A stretch of DNA of 64,000 nt from Diphasiastrum complanatum (taxonomy: Eukaryota > Streptophyta > Lycopodiopsida > Lycopodiales > Lycopodiaceae), in contig CM055096.1 of NCBI GenBank assembly GCA_029204225.1, positions 1,185,001 through 1,249,000 on the forward strand. Reading direction: 5' to 3'. Every line of letters begins with the position of its first letter. Within the stretch, counting starts at the first letter, position 1. Made by a program: the position numbers and the translations under genes. Shown here in pieces: positions 20,943 to 31,715 of the stretch. The notes under the pieces were generated by a model. That model was given only the letters and a program-made list of their open reading frames with translations. It searched no databases and was not told the origin of the DNA.

Positions 20943-22208
20943 TTGATCTTACTTTTAATGGGGAAGAGAAGGACAAAAATGCAGATATTTTACACACCTT
21001 CCTTAGCAAATGGAAGAACATTCATGCTCTTAAACAGACCCCTGACCATTTCCAAGCAATCGAAGCCAGTCTTTCCCTAGGGCCCATGGCCTACAAGTGG
21101 TGGTTGAAACTCCAGAAGACTGGGCAGATCCCCCAGTCATGGTAGGCTTTTGAAGAGGCCTTCCTACGAGAGTTCCTACCGGAAAATGAGCTTGATAGCT
21201 GGGAAGCCTGGGAAAAAACAGCCATGGACAAATCCTTAACCCAATACATCTCGCAGTATCGAGAAGCCATATTAAAGATTACAAATATGGATGACTATCA
21301 GAAAGTCAGAGAGTTTGTCCGTGGGCTTCAAGATGATATGAGGTAGAGGTTCAGAGAAATTCACCTAGTTCCTTAGAGCAAGCTATAAGATTTGCCCAAA
21401 TCTATGATGATTCAGTGGACAAGAAGAAGGCGAAACAACAACCCTCTTCTGAGCAGCTTTCTCAGAAGGGTTTTCAATTCAAAAGAAAGAAAGAAGAAAA
21501 AAGTAAAAAAGAGTCCTACAATACCTGTAGCAAATGAAGGATTATGGACTCTGGTATTCATGCAGATCGGGACTTCAAGCCAACTCCTACAGTGACGCTA
21601 GCTGGGCATCATAAAAGGACAATTGTAAGAGTGTTTCAGGAGGATGCACCATAGCAGCAAATGTCGTTGTTCTATGGGTAAGCAAGAAGCAAACGATCAT
21701 GGCACAATCATCGTGTGAAGCTGAATATGTCATTGTCGCAAAGATGGCCGACGAACTGACATGGCTCAAGCAGATCCTTGACAGAATCGGAGAAAGCACC
21801 AATGAGCCGTTGATCCTCTACATGGACAACACCTCTTCCATACACCTGACAAAGGACCTTGTGTTTCATTCACAAACGAAGCAGATTGCAATCAAGTACC
21901 ACTTGATCGATGCCAGCGACTTTGCAGTTGGTGTTGTACTAACTCATAATGGACGACCAACTGCATTCGAAAGTAAGAAACTCGAACCAACACAGACTAG
22001 GTATAGTACCTATGAAAAAAAGCTCTTTTCTATAGTACATGCCCTTAAGACTTGGAGGCATTATTTGTATGGTGCCAACTTTGAAATCCTGACAGACCAT
22101 GAAAGCCTTAGGTACCTTTGCAATCAGCCTGAGCTCAGAGGTCGGAAAGCTCGTTAGGCTGAGTTAATGCAAAAGTTTGATATGTCTATCAGATATAGAT
22201 GAGGGAAA
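20943..22208 (+). mobile_element. Chimeric retroelement fragment: gypsy gag, copia RNase H, gypsy RNase H
   Basis: 20943-~21505 is gypsy gag, a close match to 3830-4385 of the complete element ([31 protein letters not shown]). ~21506-21906 is a Copia-type RNase H (YSDASWAS, SKKQTIMAQSSCEAEYVI, LYMDNTSSIHLTKD). ~21907-22208 is again the gypsy RNase H (DASDFAVGVVLTHNG to AR). All lie on the plus strand, so two junctions join elements of different superfamilies. Confidence 0.8.
21699..22157 (+). CDS. Chimeric RNase H ORF (copia part fused in frame to gypsy part)
   Basis: 152 codons from ATG. Residues 1-68 are Copia RNase H (SSCEAEYVIVAKMADELTWL, PLILYMDNTSSIHL, FHSQTKQIAIKYHLI). From residue 70 it is gypsy RNase H (DASDFAVGVVLTHNGRPTAF, KTWRHYLYGANFEILTDHES). 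The join lies at ATCGATGCCAGCGAC, where both parents can share GATG. It is open across the junction; no function is claimed. Confidence 0.75.
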   Translation: MAQSSCEAEYVIVAKMADELTWLKQILDRIGESTNEPLILYMDNTSSIHLTKDLVFHSQTKQIAIKYHLIDASDFAVGVVLTHNGRPTAFESKKLEPTQTRYSTYEKKLFSIVHALKTWRHYLYGANFEILTDHESLRYLCNQPELRGRKAR

Positions 22209-22422
22209 GCTCTTGCTTCTATACCTCAGCAGAGCGGGAGGTTAAGCTCTTACATCTCCTTCTTGCATGATGAGAGATTTTTGATTTATTTGTAATTAGT
22301 TAACTTTTTGTAGAGAGAGAGTTTCTAGAAATAAGTCCTCACATGGACATTGCTCCTACTTTGTATGTATTGTACTGTCTTTTGTGCCCACAGGCACTGG
22401 ATAGACATTAATAAACTCTTTC
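22209..22422 (+). mobile_element. 3' end of a LINE-B (GTGCC-type)
   Basis: 5'-truncated fragment resembling 55005-55185 (GGAGGTTAAGCT, AGAAATAAGTCC, CATGGACA.TGCTCCT). Contains the hairpin at 22384-22397 and ends AGACATTAATAAACTC before a (TTC)n/(CT)n tract. Confidence 0.8.
22384..22397 (+). ncRNA. LINE 3'-terminal stem-loop (copy 5)
   Basis: GTGCC, loop CACA, GGCAC, then TGGATAGACATTAATAAAC. Two stem positions differ from the ATGCC/GTACC types with matching changes. Confidence 0.7.
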
Positions 22423-22485
22423 TTTCTTCTTCTTCTTCTTCTCTCTCTCTCTCTCCCTCGTTCTCTCTCTATTCTCTCTCTCTCG
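22423..22485. repeat. (TTC)n/(CT)n junction tract
   Basis: Pyrimidine tract joining the LINE-B 3' end to the start of the next LINE at 22486. Confidence 0.9.
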
Positions 22486-23740
22486 ATGATGATGATGGCG
22501 CCTCCACGCAAGAGGGCCAGCCCCCGCTCCATCTCTCCATGGGCCAGCCCCATCTCTCCACAGGCCACTAGCGCCTACTTCACCATCGCGGCCCCTCCCT
22601 CATGCTCCCCTCCAGCGCCCGTTGTTCCTCTGACCCCCTTCGCTGATGTGGCTCCTCTAGACCCCCTCGCTCATGTAGCTCCTGTCCTCGCTGATGCTCT
22701 GCTGCCTCGATTGCCCCTGCCCTCACTGATGCCCTCGTTGATGTCTCCTTGCTAGTTCTTGCCCCCCTCGCTACCTTGATTGCCCCTGCCCTCGCTCCAG
22801 AACAGTCTGGATTTGTCTCCCCCACCCCTCCGGCGGCTACCTCAATCACTACTAATGCCCTTCCTCCTGCTGCTCAACAGGAGGAAGAGCCTCTTCTTCT
22901 TCCTGCGGCTCAGCCCTCCTCATCTTCTTCTTCCACATTCTCCCCTACATCCTCATCCCCTACACCTTCCTCATGCTCCTCTTCTTCTCCTTTTACTCTA
23001 TCTTCCTTGCCTATCAATCCAATAACTCCTCTTATCTCCTACTCTCAAGAACCATACACTCCCACAAAGGCAATGGAGTCCTATCTTACCTCTAGCATGA
23101 GTGTGCTATTACAAGATTTTCATTACATATGGTTAAAACTGAGATGTCTGCTCTCAAAGAAACCAATGCCTGCATCAAGAAATGGATCTTCTGAGAAAAG
23201 AAGTCAAATCTCAGCCTCTTCTTGCTACACCTGAACCATCACAAACTTAAAGAATTGGAGGACAGGAGGAAACCCTTTCTTGGGCAGCTATCATCAAAAA
23301 AGGTAACACACCAAGTGCCCCTATCTCTTCGGTTATTTTAGCTACTCTTTCAGAAGAGAGATCTAGGGAGCAAAAGGCATACAATATTCGAGTAAGGGGC
23401 ATCGCAAACTCTCAAAATGCTCTTGAAGAAGCAAAAGGTTTCCTTGAAAGTACACTTGGCCACCACAATAGAGATTTGGATTCAGCATGGAGAACAACCA
23501 GAGATAATTCTACCCTCATCATTCGTTTTACTTCCTTGGAGAGCCATCGCGATGCTTTAAGTTGTAGAGCCAAGCTACATGGTTCTGAAATATATATATG
23601 GATGATGATCTTACATACTTACAGCTTGAGGAAAGGCGTAAAGCCTTCCAAGAAGCTAAAGCGACAGGTAGACGTGTTATCTACAGGGATGGTCGAATCC
23701 GATACATTGATAATGTGTCCAAGGATGCTGAGAAATAGGG
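22486..23740 (+). pseudogene. LINE ORF1 (frameshifted)
   Basis: Starts MAPPRKRASPRSISP, then a Pro/Ala/Ser-rich segment with a stop at 22755. The frame continues at 22749-23234 (Ser-rich, PEQSGFVSPTPPAATS). The RNA-binding core is at ~23320-23735: SSVILATLSEERSREQKAYN, IRVRGIANSQNALEEAK, DSAWRTTRDNSTLIIRF and, after a frameshift near 23600, MDDDLTYLQLEERRKAFQEA with VIYRDGRIRYID. At least two frameshifts disable it. Confidence 0.8.
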
Positions 23741-23789
23741 AATTGGGGCGCCCGGTATTGGGAGCATATTGGGGCCCCATCCTCGTCGC

Positions 23790-26700
23790 TTGCAGATTGG
23801 GGTTGGAATTGTAACGACATACATTCATCGTCCATTGCGGGTGATCTGCTTGACTTCATTGGTAAGAGAGATTTATTACTTTTCATGGAGACTCATGAGA
23901 GTCAGGAGAGAGGTTTACCGACTTTTCTAGGATATAGATGGGACTCGATCTATCGACATGAGATGAGATCTGCTAGTGGGAGAGGTTCTGGTGGGGTCGC
24001 TTGCCTATATAGGGAGTCATTGCATCCTATTTTTGAGTTCATCAGCCATGATGAACACTCGCGGTACATCTGGTTCCGCATTGACGGACATAGCGTTGGT
24101 TCTGACAGAGACATCTTTGTTGCAGCTTGCTATTTCCCTCCAGTATCTTCTTCCTTTGTAGAGGGTATTGGTTCACCCGACATTAATCTTTCTACAGACA
24201 TTATCAGATATGCAGAGCGAGGTTACATTTTTCTCACCGGTGACTTTAATGCCTGGACAACTTCATGGCAGACTGATTTCTATGATTCTATGGACAAGCT
24301 TCATATACATGCCCTTGATGGAGATGACTTGTGTGTTACTAGGATTTCTGAAGACACGTTGGGCCCCATTACCACTCATGGCGAATACTTGCTGCAATAA
24401 GGAGAAGTTCATGAGTTGGCCATTTTTAATGGTTTAACCTGTTGGCCCGACTCGGGCAAATACACCTGCCATCCCCACAGTGGCGGCCATAGTGTTGTTG
24501 ATTACCTTATGGGATCACCATCAACCATCTCCCTCATCCATGATTTTCATATACTTCTACCACTCTTTCTGATCACTCCTTCCTTTCCTTTAGTCTTGGT
24601 ACTATTTCTTTGCCTCGACAGTTCTCACCTCCACCATTATCTCGTGCACCCAAATACATCTTTGACCATTCACTCGCACCTACCTATCAACATTCACTCA
24701 CCCCACTGCTCCACATTTTTCTACATCACAGCCCGCTTGAAGTGCAAGCTTCCTTCCTTACCACAGCACTCCATACAGCTGCCGCTGCTTCCTTCCCCTC
24801 TAGACCCCATCACAACAAAAATAACAACAAACCTAGACCGGTGCGCCCACCTTGGTATGACGATGAGTGTCGTTCCCATCATCACCTTGTCACACATGCT
24901 TCCATACACACCCCTCATCTCTTACAATCCACTCGTCGTCTCTTTACTAGCTTACTTCGTTGTAAGAAACTGGCATATGATAGTTTGGAAGAGCGATGAC
25001 TTATTGGTCTTCCCCGTGCTCCACCTCCGCTCCTTGATGATTTACGCATTTGAACTGAGTATGCCACTACCTTGTATACCATCGATACCAACACACCTAT
25101 TTCCATCTCCCCTAGACCTCCTGAGTTTACCTTCTTCACCTCTGATATGGTCCACAATGCCATCAAGAAAATGAACACCAATAAAGCCAGGGATATTGAT
25201 GACCTTGAATCCGAGCTTTTAATCAATGCTGCTGATTTACTATCACCTCTCCTAGCCACTCTACTCAATCAAGCAGCTGTCTCTGGTTCTCCTTCTTCTT
25301 GGTGCACCAACATCATCCATCCCATACACAAAAATGGCGATCCCAAGAATCCTAGTAACTATCAGACTCTTACGATTGGGCACGTTATCACGAAGTTGTA
25401 TGGCATTATTCTTCAGTCAGCTGTGAATACTGAGTCAGAGACCAAGAGATTGCATGCTATGGACCAAGCTGGGTTTAGAGCTCATTATTCTACTACAGAT
25501 CATATCTTTACTCTCAGAGCCATTATTGAGGAAGCTCGGCACTGGCGAGAGCGAGTTTATTGCTGCTTCGTTGACTTCAGGAAAGCCTTCAACTCTGTCC
25601 CACGCTCCTTACTCATCCAGCGGATACGAGACCTTGGTTTTTCTGATGACACAGTCCTAGCAATGATGGCACTCTATGAGAGAGTATTAAGATATTTCCG
25701 AAGTGACAGAGGTATCTCAGAGCAGATCATGAGCACTATTAGGGTGAAGCGGGGATGTTCCCTCTCCCCTACACTTTTTGGCTTATATATTGATGAGTTG
25801 GAGCGAGTTATCGAGCAGTGTGGTGGTTCTGGGTGCAGACTTGGTGACATCTTGATCGCTATTCTTCTTTATGCAGATGATGTGGTTCTACTTTCACCTA
25901 CTAGAGAGGGGTTACAGAGATAGATTGATTGTCTTCATGATTTCTGTTCCAGATGGGGCCTAGGGGTGAACATTGTGAAGACCAAGGTGATGGTCTTCAA
26001 CAATTCCAGGAGCTTTATGTTGAGACATGAGCTCCTTTTTGATAGTCGGCCGTTAGAGATTGTCCCTTCCTACACTTACTTGGGCACCCTTTTTACTGGT
26101 CCTATATTTAGTATGAGACAGGCAGCCTCTAGTAGGCTTGGGAAAGGCCATGCTTCCCTTGCCCAGATGGAGAGATTTTGCTTCCGTAAGTCTATTCGAG
26201 ATGCCTCGAGTAAGTGTCGGCTTTTTGACACCATTGTTTCTCCTACAGCCCTATAGGCATCAGCTGCATGGTGCACGGGCCTTACCTCATCTGACTGGGC
26301 TAGTATCTCACGGTTATAGATCACTGTGCTTTCACGCATGATTCGGGCTAAGCCTTCAGTACCACATCAAATCATCCTTGCTGAGTTTGCGGTCCCGCCC
26401 ATGTACCTTGATGCCTTACTCCAGCTCATCACATATATATTCTTTTTTTCCGTTGACACCACTTGTTGAAAGCTCGTCAATACTTTTTAAAATAACTCTT
26501 TTTCGCTTATTGTTCAGTATTTTCTTCCGTAATGTGTTTACTTCTACATTTATTTGACAATATGAGGTACGCAATGTTTGTACAATTAGTTTCATATTGT
26601 CAGTTTCAATTGGGTGACACCCGTCGGCTTCATTTTTTGGAGATAGATGTATCAGGGTCCAAACTGCTACCACTGTACCTACGATCTGGATTATCACATG

Positions 26701-27304
26701 GTCTCAGATTCATATTGGGTCAGCTCCGTGTCTCCTCACACCAGCTTGAGATTGAGACTGTCCGGTTTTAGGGTACCCACGAGAGGACAGGATCTGCCAG
26801 CTTTGTTCCCTAGGGGCAGCAAAGACTGAGGAGCATTTTATTTTCATTTGCCCAGCTTATTATGAGATTGGTGGGAGATACCATTGCTTGTTCAGGGATA
26901 CACCAGTTACTTTGCGCTCACTTGTTACATATGAGGATCCACGTTGTGTTGCTCTTATGGTTCAAGAGATGTTTCTATTACGAGGGGATCTCCAGCCTCA
27001 GCATCAAATTGCTCCTGACACACAGCTTCAGATTACCTCCTTTTTCTCCAGACGACGTTCACAACCAATCCCAGACTTAGATGATGATGACAAGGATGAG
27101 GACATGACTTTCCACAGAGATCAGAGGCAACGCACCTCCCAGCATTGCCCAGCAGCCAGACCTCTTCGGCCTACTACGAGGAGACGTCCTCCCTATATTC
27201 GACATCGGCAGCAGATCTCAGTTTCACTCCCCACTGCAGCTTGTATTACATCTTTTTTCCGTAGCAGCAGCAGCAGCAGTAGCAGTATCACCTCCAGGAC
27301 TTGA
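23790..27304 (+). pseudogene. LINE ORF2: endonuclease, reverse transcriptase, zinc region
   Basis: Endonuclease (23800-24600): METHESQERGLP, GVACLYRESL, VFVAACYF-like IFVAACYFPP, FLTGDFNA, SVVDYLMGSPS and a final SDHSF, matching the APE-type nuclease motifs. RT (25100-25950): NYQTLTIGHVITKLYG, QAGFRAHYSTTDHIFTLR, YCCFVDFRKAFNSVPRSLL, GCSLSPTLFGLYIDELE and LLYADDVVLLS (catalytic, ~25866-25895). The C-terminal part has EEHFIFICPAYYEIGGRYHC and ends in an Asp/Arg-rich, then Ser-rich tail. In-frame stops occur at 24398, ~25000, 25054, 25921 and 26257, with a frameshift near 24600. GFR...ST.DHIF.LR is unlike plant L1 RTs. Confidence 0.87.
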
Positions 27305-27476
27305 TCTGTGGCTTGCTTCCATTATACATAGCCATTTCTTGCTTTCTACCTTTTGGTTTAGTTAGCACTGATAACTGTGTTTAGATTTATTATATATGCT
27401 TTTCTTTCAGTTTTGGAGACGTTTTTCATACGCTCCCAGATGGTCCACATACCTGATATGTACTTATTTGTCTTAT

Positions 27477-27490
27477 ATGCCTTTTGGCAT
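27477..27490 (+). ncRNA. LINE 3'-terminal stem-loop (copy 6)
   Basis: ATGCC, loop TTTT, GGCAT, then GGAAAAGATTTTAATAAAGC. The spacer reads GATTTTAATAAAG in this copy. Confidence 0.7.
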
Positions 27491-27510
27491 GGAAAAGATT
27501 TTAATAAAGC

Positions 27511-27520
27511 TTTCTTTCTT

Positions 27521-27570
<50 letters not shown>
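27511..27570. repeat. (TTTC)n(CT)n LINE tail
   Basis: Begins with TTTCTTTC units and continues as (CT)n; followed immediately by the truncated LINE at 27571. Confidence 0.95.
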
Positions 27571-27573
<3 letters not shown>

Positions 27574-28222
27574 ATGAGATAGAGTCCGAGGAGCATTTCA
27601 TCTTCAGATGCCCCATATATTATGAGATTAGAGGGAGATATCATTGTTTATTCCGTGACATGCCTACTACACTCAGAGCACTGATGGGATATGAGGACTC
27701 TCGCTGTGTCGCACTTATGCTACGAGAGATGGTCTTGCTGCGCCAGGATATGTATCAATCAGCTCACCAGCCACATCCTAGCTCTCAGGCTCAGATTACG
27801 TCTTTCTTCACCAGGAGACGGACACGGCCCGCGACGACAATGACGACAACATACCGCCTCACCGATGTCAAAGACAGTGTATCACTCATAGTCATGCAGC
27901 AGTTCACACTTCTCGCCTTGTTACGAGAGCACACAGTTTTCACCCTCCTAGACGACGTCAGCGGCGGTCCATACCTCCTGATACAGCTCGTATTACATCT
28001 TTTTTTAGCAGCAACACTATCTGATACTACTCTACTCCTGGCAACTATTCTTGCTCCCACTTATGGACAGTTGGCAGTTTGTAGTTTACAGTTATATTAC
28101 TCATTTCTCTTTTATGCGTAGTTTTTCCTGGAGACGTTTATATACACTCCCATGGTTTTCACATACTTGACATGTACTCCTTTTGGTCTTATATGCCTTT
28201 TGGCACGGAAAAGACATTAATA

Positions 28223-28224
<2 letters not shown>
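27571..28224 (+). mobile_element. 5'-truncated LINE-A (3' end)
   Basis: Opens inside ORF2 at HEIESEEHFIFRCPIYYEIR and keeps that frame through RYHCLFRDMPTTLRALMGYE, then the 3' UTR with hairpin (28193-28205) and GACATTAATAAAGCT. Nearly identical to LINE 'd' 3' end (1914-2380, minus). Confidence 0.85.
28193..28205 (+). ncRNA. LINE 3'-terminal stem-loop (copy 7)
   Basis: ATGCC, loop TTTT, GGCAC, then GGAAAAGACATTAATAAAGC. One mismatch at the base of the stem (A opposite C). Confidence 0.6.

Positions 28225-28285
<61 letters not shown>
28225..28285. repeat. (CT)n LINE tail
   Basis: 61 bp, between AATAAAG and the next truncated LINE. Confidence 0.95.
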
Positions 28286-28288
<3 letters not shown>

Positions 28289-28736
28289 GAGCATCAGTGA
28301 GTGCATATCCCATTGGCAATAGAAATCCGAGGTACCCATAGCCTATGATTCAGATGGAGAGGCCGAGATTCCAGACTCCTTCATACATCGATAGCAGAGA
28401 CAGTGTCGACGGCCAGAGAGACAGCCGGCTATTAGGCCACAGCCCAGAGCAACACGGCAGCAGAGACGACACCGGCAGCCTACCCAGCGGTAGAGGTCCA
28501 CGACACGTCCAGTGATACCTTCACAGCATACCATTCACCATTTCTTCCATGCTGATGGCTTCATGATATACTATTCCAGGCTGTTGGATCCTGATTGGAA
28601 CAGACATCTTTTATGCATTGTATTTGTAGCTATCGTTTCTTTATAGATGTTTGAGCTTTAAGCTCCTATGTGCACACTTGACATGTACCTTTTCTTAGTC
28701 CTATGTACCTTAGGGTATTCAAGGACATTAATAAAG
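28286..28736 (+). mobile_element. 5'-truncated LINE, GTACC-type 3' end
   Basis: Starts within the coding/3' UTR region and matches LINE 'b' (13108-13540, minus), including CTATGTACCTTAGGGTATTC. Ends with hairpin 28706-28717 and GACATTAATAAAGT before (CT)n. Confidence 0.82.
28706..28717 (+). ncRNA. LINE 3'-terminal stem-loop (copy 8)
   Basis: TACC, loop TTAG, GGTA, then TTCAAGGACATTAATAAAGT. Confidence 0.65.
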
Positions 28737-28740
28737 TCTT

Positions 28741-28811
<71 letters not shown>
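28737..28811. repeat. (CT)n LINE tail
   Basis: 75 bp, followed directly by the next truncated LINE. Confidence 0.95.
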
Positions 28812-28812
<1 letters not shown>

Positions 28813-30558
28813 TGAGGATTTACATTCTTGGAATACATATTCCACTACATCAAATACCATACCCACCAACACACCAATCTCCATCTCCCCCTGCCCATGT
28901 GTCACCTTCTTCACCTCTAAGATGATCCTAGTTAGAAGTGGCTATCAAGAGAATGAAGATTCACCATACCCGAGATATCGACGACCTTGAATTTGAGTTA
29001 TTGATCCACGCTGTAGACATACTTTCACCTACCCTAGCCACAGTGCTCAAATGAGTGGGGTTGTTGTCTCTGGTTTTCCACCTTCCTAGTGCACTAAAAT
29101 CATTGATTCCAGCCACAAAATTGGTGACCCCACCATGAATCTTGGTGGTTGCTACACCATCATGATCGGACACATTATTGCGAAGCTATATGGTACCATT
29201 CTTCAATCAGTAGTGAGTTCTAAGGCTGAGACCAGGAGACTACATGCATTTGGCCAGGCTAGTTTCCAAGATCATTGTTCTACTACAAATCATGTCTTCA
29301 ATTTCAAGCCACCATTGAGGAAGCCAAACATAGGAAAGTACTATTGTTTTTTTTACTTCAGAAAAGCCTTTGACTCTGTTCTATGGTGCCTTCTCATCTG
29401 GTGGCTACATGACCTTGGCTTCTCCATTGACACGGTTCTAGCACTTTATGGCACATTATGAGAGAGTTCTTGGCTATTTTGGAAGTGACATCAACATTTT
29501 AGAGTAGATATGGAGTACCATTGGGGTGTAAGCATGGTTACTCCCTCTCACCCGCCCTATTTGGATTATATATTGATGATCTAAAGAATCATTTAGTAGT
29601 GTGGTGGTTGAAGTTGCAAACTTGGTGATATTCTGATTGCCACCCTTCTTTATGTTGATGATGTGGTTCTTGTCTGTAGTACTAGAGATGGTCTACAAAG
29701 ATAGTTAGACAATCTTCATACATTCTATAACAGATGGGGATTGGGGGTTAACATCATGAAGATGTGGTCTTCAATACATCGAGGGCCTTCATGCAACGAC
29801 ACTAGCTCATCTTTGACAAACGGCCACTAGAGATTGTATCATCCTACACTTATCTAGGGTGCTCTTTACTGGTCCTATATTTGGTATGAGACATGCAACT
29901 TCCACTAGACTTGGGAAGGGCCACTTTTCCCTTGTCCAACTAGAGAGGTTCTATTTTCAATGTAAGTGTCGACTCTTTGAGACTATTGTTACCCCATAGC
30001 TCTATATGCAATAGAGGCATGGAGTACAGGTCTCACTTCATCTAATTGGGCCAATTACACTATAGTCCATTATAGCATACAAGGATCCTCGTCAACAAGA
30101 TATGTTTTTCTATTATGACATGATCTCTGTCAACTAGTTCAGCAAAGTAACTCTGATAGATAGCTCCAGAATACATCCTTCTTCTCTCGTAGAAGACCAA
30201 AAATTATCCAGAGATAAATGACAATGATGATGATGACACTCTTTGGCATAGAGATCAGTGAAGGTGTATGTTGTTGTTGTGAGAGCTAAATATCCTACCA
30301 TGAGGAGACATCTCTCTCATCGACGACCTCCTCAACGACATCAGTAGCATAGCATGGACATACATCCAATAGTAGTCCCTATTACATCCTTCGTCCATAG
30401 CAGTGGGAGATGATGACATTAGATGACAGTTAGATGCATGTGTGTTTTTTTTTTATTACTATTTTGGAGTTGTTTTATAAGCTCCCATGGTTACCACACA
30501 CTTGACATGTATCTTTTGTCTTATATGCCTTTTGGGCATGGAAAAGACACTAATAGAG
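28812..30558 (+). pseudogene. 5'-truncated, decayed LINE with RT remains
   Basis: Begins between EN and RT (YIPTNTPISISP-like, FTFFTS-like segment). RT remains at 29150-29700: HIIAKLYGTILQSVVSSKAE, YYCFFYFRKAFDSV, DLGFSIDTVLAL and YVDDVVLVCSTRDGLQR-like codons. Many stops and indels. Ends with hairpin 30525-30539 and GACACTAATAGAG, both mutated, so this is an old copy. Confidence 0.75.
30525..30539 (+). ncRNA. LINE 3'-terminal stem-loop (copy 9)
   Basis: ATGCC, loop TTTTG, GGCAT, then GGAAAAGACACTAATAGAGC. Polyadenylation-like signal mutated. Confidence 0.6.
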
Positions 30559-30581
30559 CTTTCTTTCTTTCTCTTCCCTTT
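30559..30581. repeat. Short (TTTC)n LINE tail
   Basis: Degenerate pyrimidine tract between two LINE remnants. Confidence 0.8.
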
Positions 30582-30789
30582 CGAGAGGATTTTAAAAGAT
30601 ATTGTTACTTTTGCTAACAAAGGTGAGATTCTACTCACTCCAGGATTGCAAGCAAACATACCGACTTTCAGTGAATGGATAACACATCAAGAATTCATGC
30701 TATGGATAGTGGAGAACTTTGTATTTTGAGATCATCAATGACGCTTTAGGGCTTGTTATTAGATATGGTGAGCTTTAACTACATTTATG

Positions 30790-31175
30790 TGAATCTCATG
30801 CGTTGGCTAGAGATTGAACACAAGAGGACAATAAGGAACAGCCGGTGGAACAAACCAACCCAACCAAACCTAGATCAATTGGATCTAGCTCATGAACTAT
30901 AAACAACTAGCAATATCTCAATGGTGGTAGGAGTGAGAGTGCACCCTAGCAACATCTAGCTACAAAGCTCATGATACCAGTTCCACAAAGTGAGAGGGGG
31001 GTGCATAATACACACCCAAGCCCCTCCCTAGCTAGGAGTGAATTAGGACACCTCACTAGAACATATCTACAACCTAATTGGGTCACTTATGCCACTACCC
31101 GATGAGTCACTACCGGTTCCATGCAAAATCTAACATCATAGGTTTTAGGCCTCATCGAGCCATTAATCATGAAAT
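30790..31175 (-). mobile_element. LTR/leader fragment of a family-C gypsy
   Basis: Minus-strand reading gives a primer-site-like TGGTATCATGAGC at ~30963-30975 next to an LTR end. The flanking stretch around 30875 (ACCAACCCAACCAAACCTAG) and the one near 31150 (AGGCCTCATCGAGCCATTAAT) match the LTRs at 39340-39775 and 51343-51840. Confidence 0.6.
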
Positions 31176-31664
31176 TTTTTTATGAGGCCCCGACCCCTGG
31201 ATCTTCACATCATCACAAATAATATATGGGCTCATATGGTGAGAGATGCTTTTGATCACTTACATTGTAGGAAATCCAAAGACATTGATGATCTTGGGTA
31301 TGAACTACTTAGTCATGTTGTAGATATCATCGCTTTCACAATTGCCATTCTTCTTAACTCTTTTGTCATCCTAGGTTTTCCTACCTTCAAGTGCGATAAT
31401 ATTATATATACTATTTACAAAGTTGGTATCCTATTGTTATGGACTCATTCTCCCCTAACCCTAATTACTGGTTTCTCTAATTAGCATACCTTTAGGTACC
31501 GTGACTTCATTTAGATGACAATGGACTCATACTGTATAACATTACAACATTTCCTTTGTTATGCTTTAGATCTATTTACTTGATTAGTCACGTTCACTTT
31601 ACAGTTCAGAGACGCTTGTACGCTCCTTGATAGCAACACTTGGCATGTGCCTTTTCAGTCTTAT

Positions 31665-31678
31665 GTACCTTTGGGTAC
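31665..31678 (+). ncRNA. LINE 3'-terminal stem-loop (copy 10)
   Basis: GTACC, loop TTTG, GGTAC, then CAAAGACGTCAATAAAGC. Fully paired 5-bp stem of the GTACC type. Confidence 0.65.
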
Positions 31679-31695
31679 CAAAGACGTCAATAAAG

Positions 31696-31715
31696 CTTTT
31701 TTTCTTTCTTTCTTT
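31696..31715. repeat. Short T/C-rich LINE tail
   Basis: CTTTTTTTCTTTCTTTCTTT after AATAAAG; then intron-like DNA to exon E6, 31716-31925, in which nothing was recognised. Confidence 0.8.

Larger units (their letters stand above)
22486..27510 (+). mobile_element. Near full-length LINE-A (plus strand, antisense to DLD)
   Basis: About 5 kb: ORF1 from the ATG cluster at 22486, ORF2 with apurinic-type endonuclease, RT and C-terminal Cys/His region, 3' UTR, hairpin at 27477-27490, TTTTAATAAAG and a (CT)n tail. Its 5' end sits directly on the pyrimidine tail of the preceding LINE. About 190 bp of unrelated DNA (26437-26628) replace part of ORF2. It is the best reference copy in the window. Confidence 0.88.
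30582..31695 (+). pseudogene. 5'-truncated, decayed LINE interrupted by an LTR fragment
   Basis: 30582-30780: endonuclease remains (RILKDIVTFANKGEILLT, aligned with DIIRYAERGYIFLTGDFNA). 31190-31440: the start of the RT region (DAFDHLHCRKSKDIDDLGYE, aligned with KARDIDDLESELL). About 400 bp between them are LTR-type DNA. Ends with hairpin 31665-31678 and GACGTCAATAAAGC. It is the last member of the plus-strand array before exon E6. Confidence 0.7.

Noticed and set aside
24721-25268. Minus-strand ORFs opposite LINE ORF2
   Set aside because: Antisense shadows of the RT/endonuclease region.
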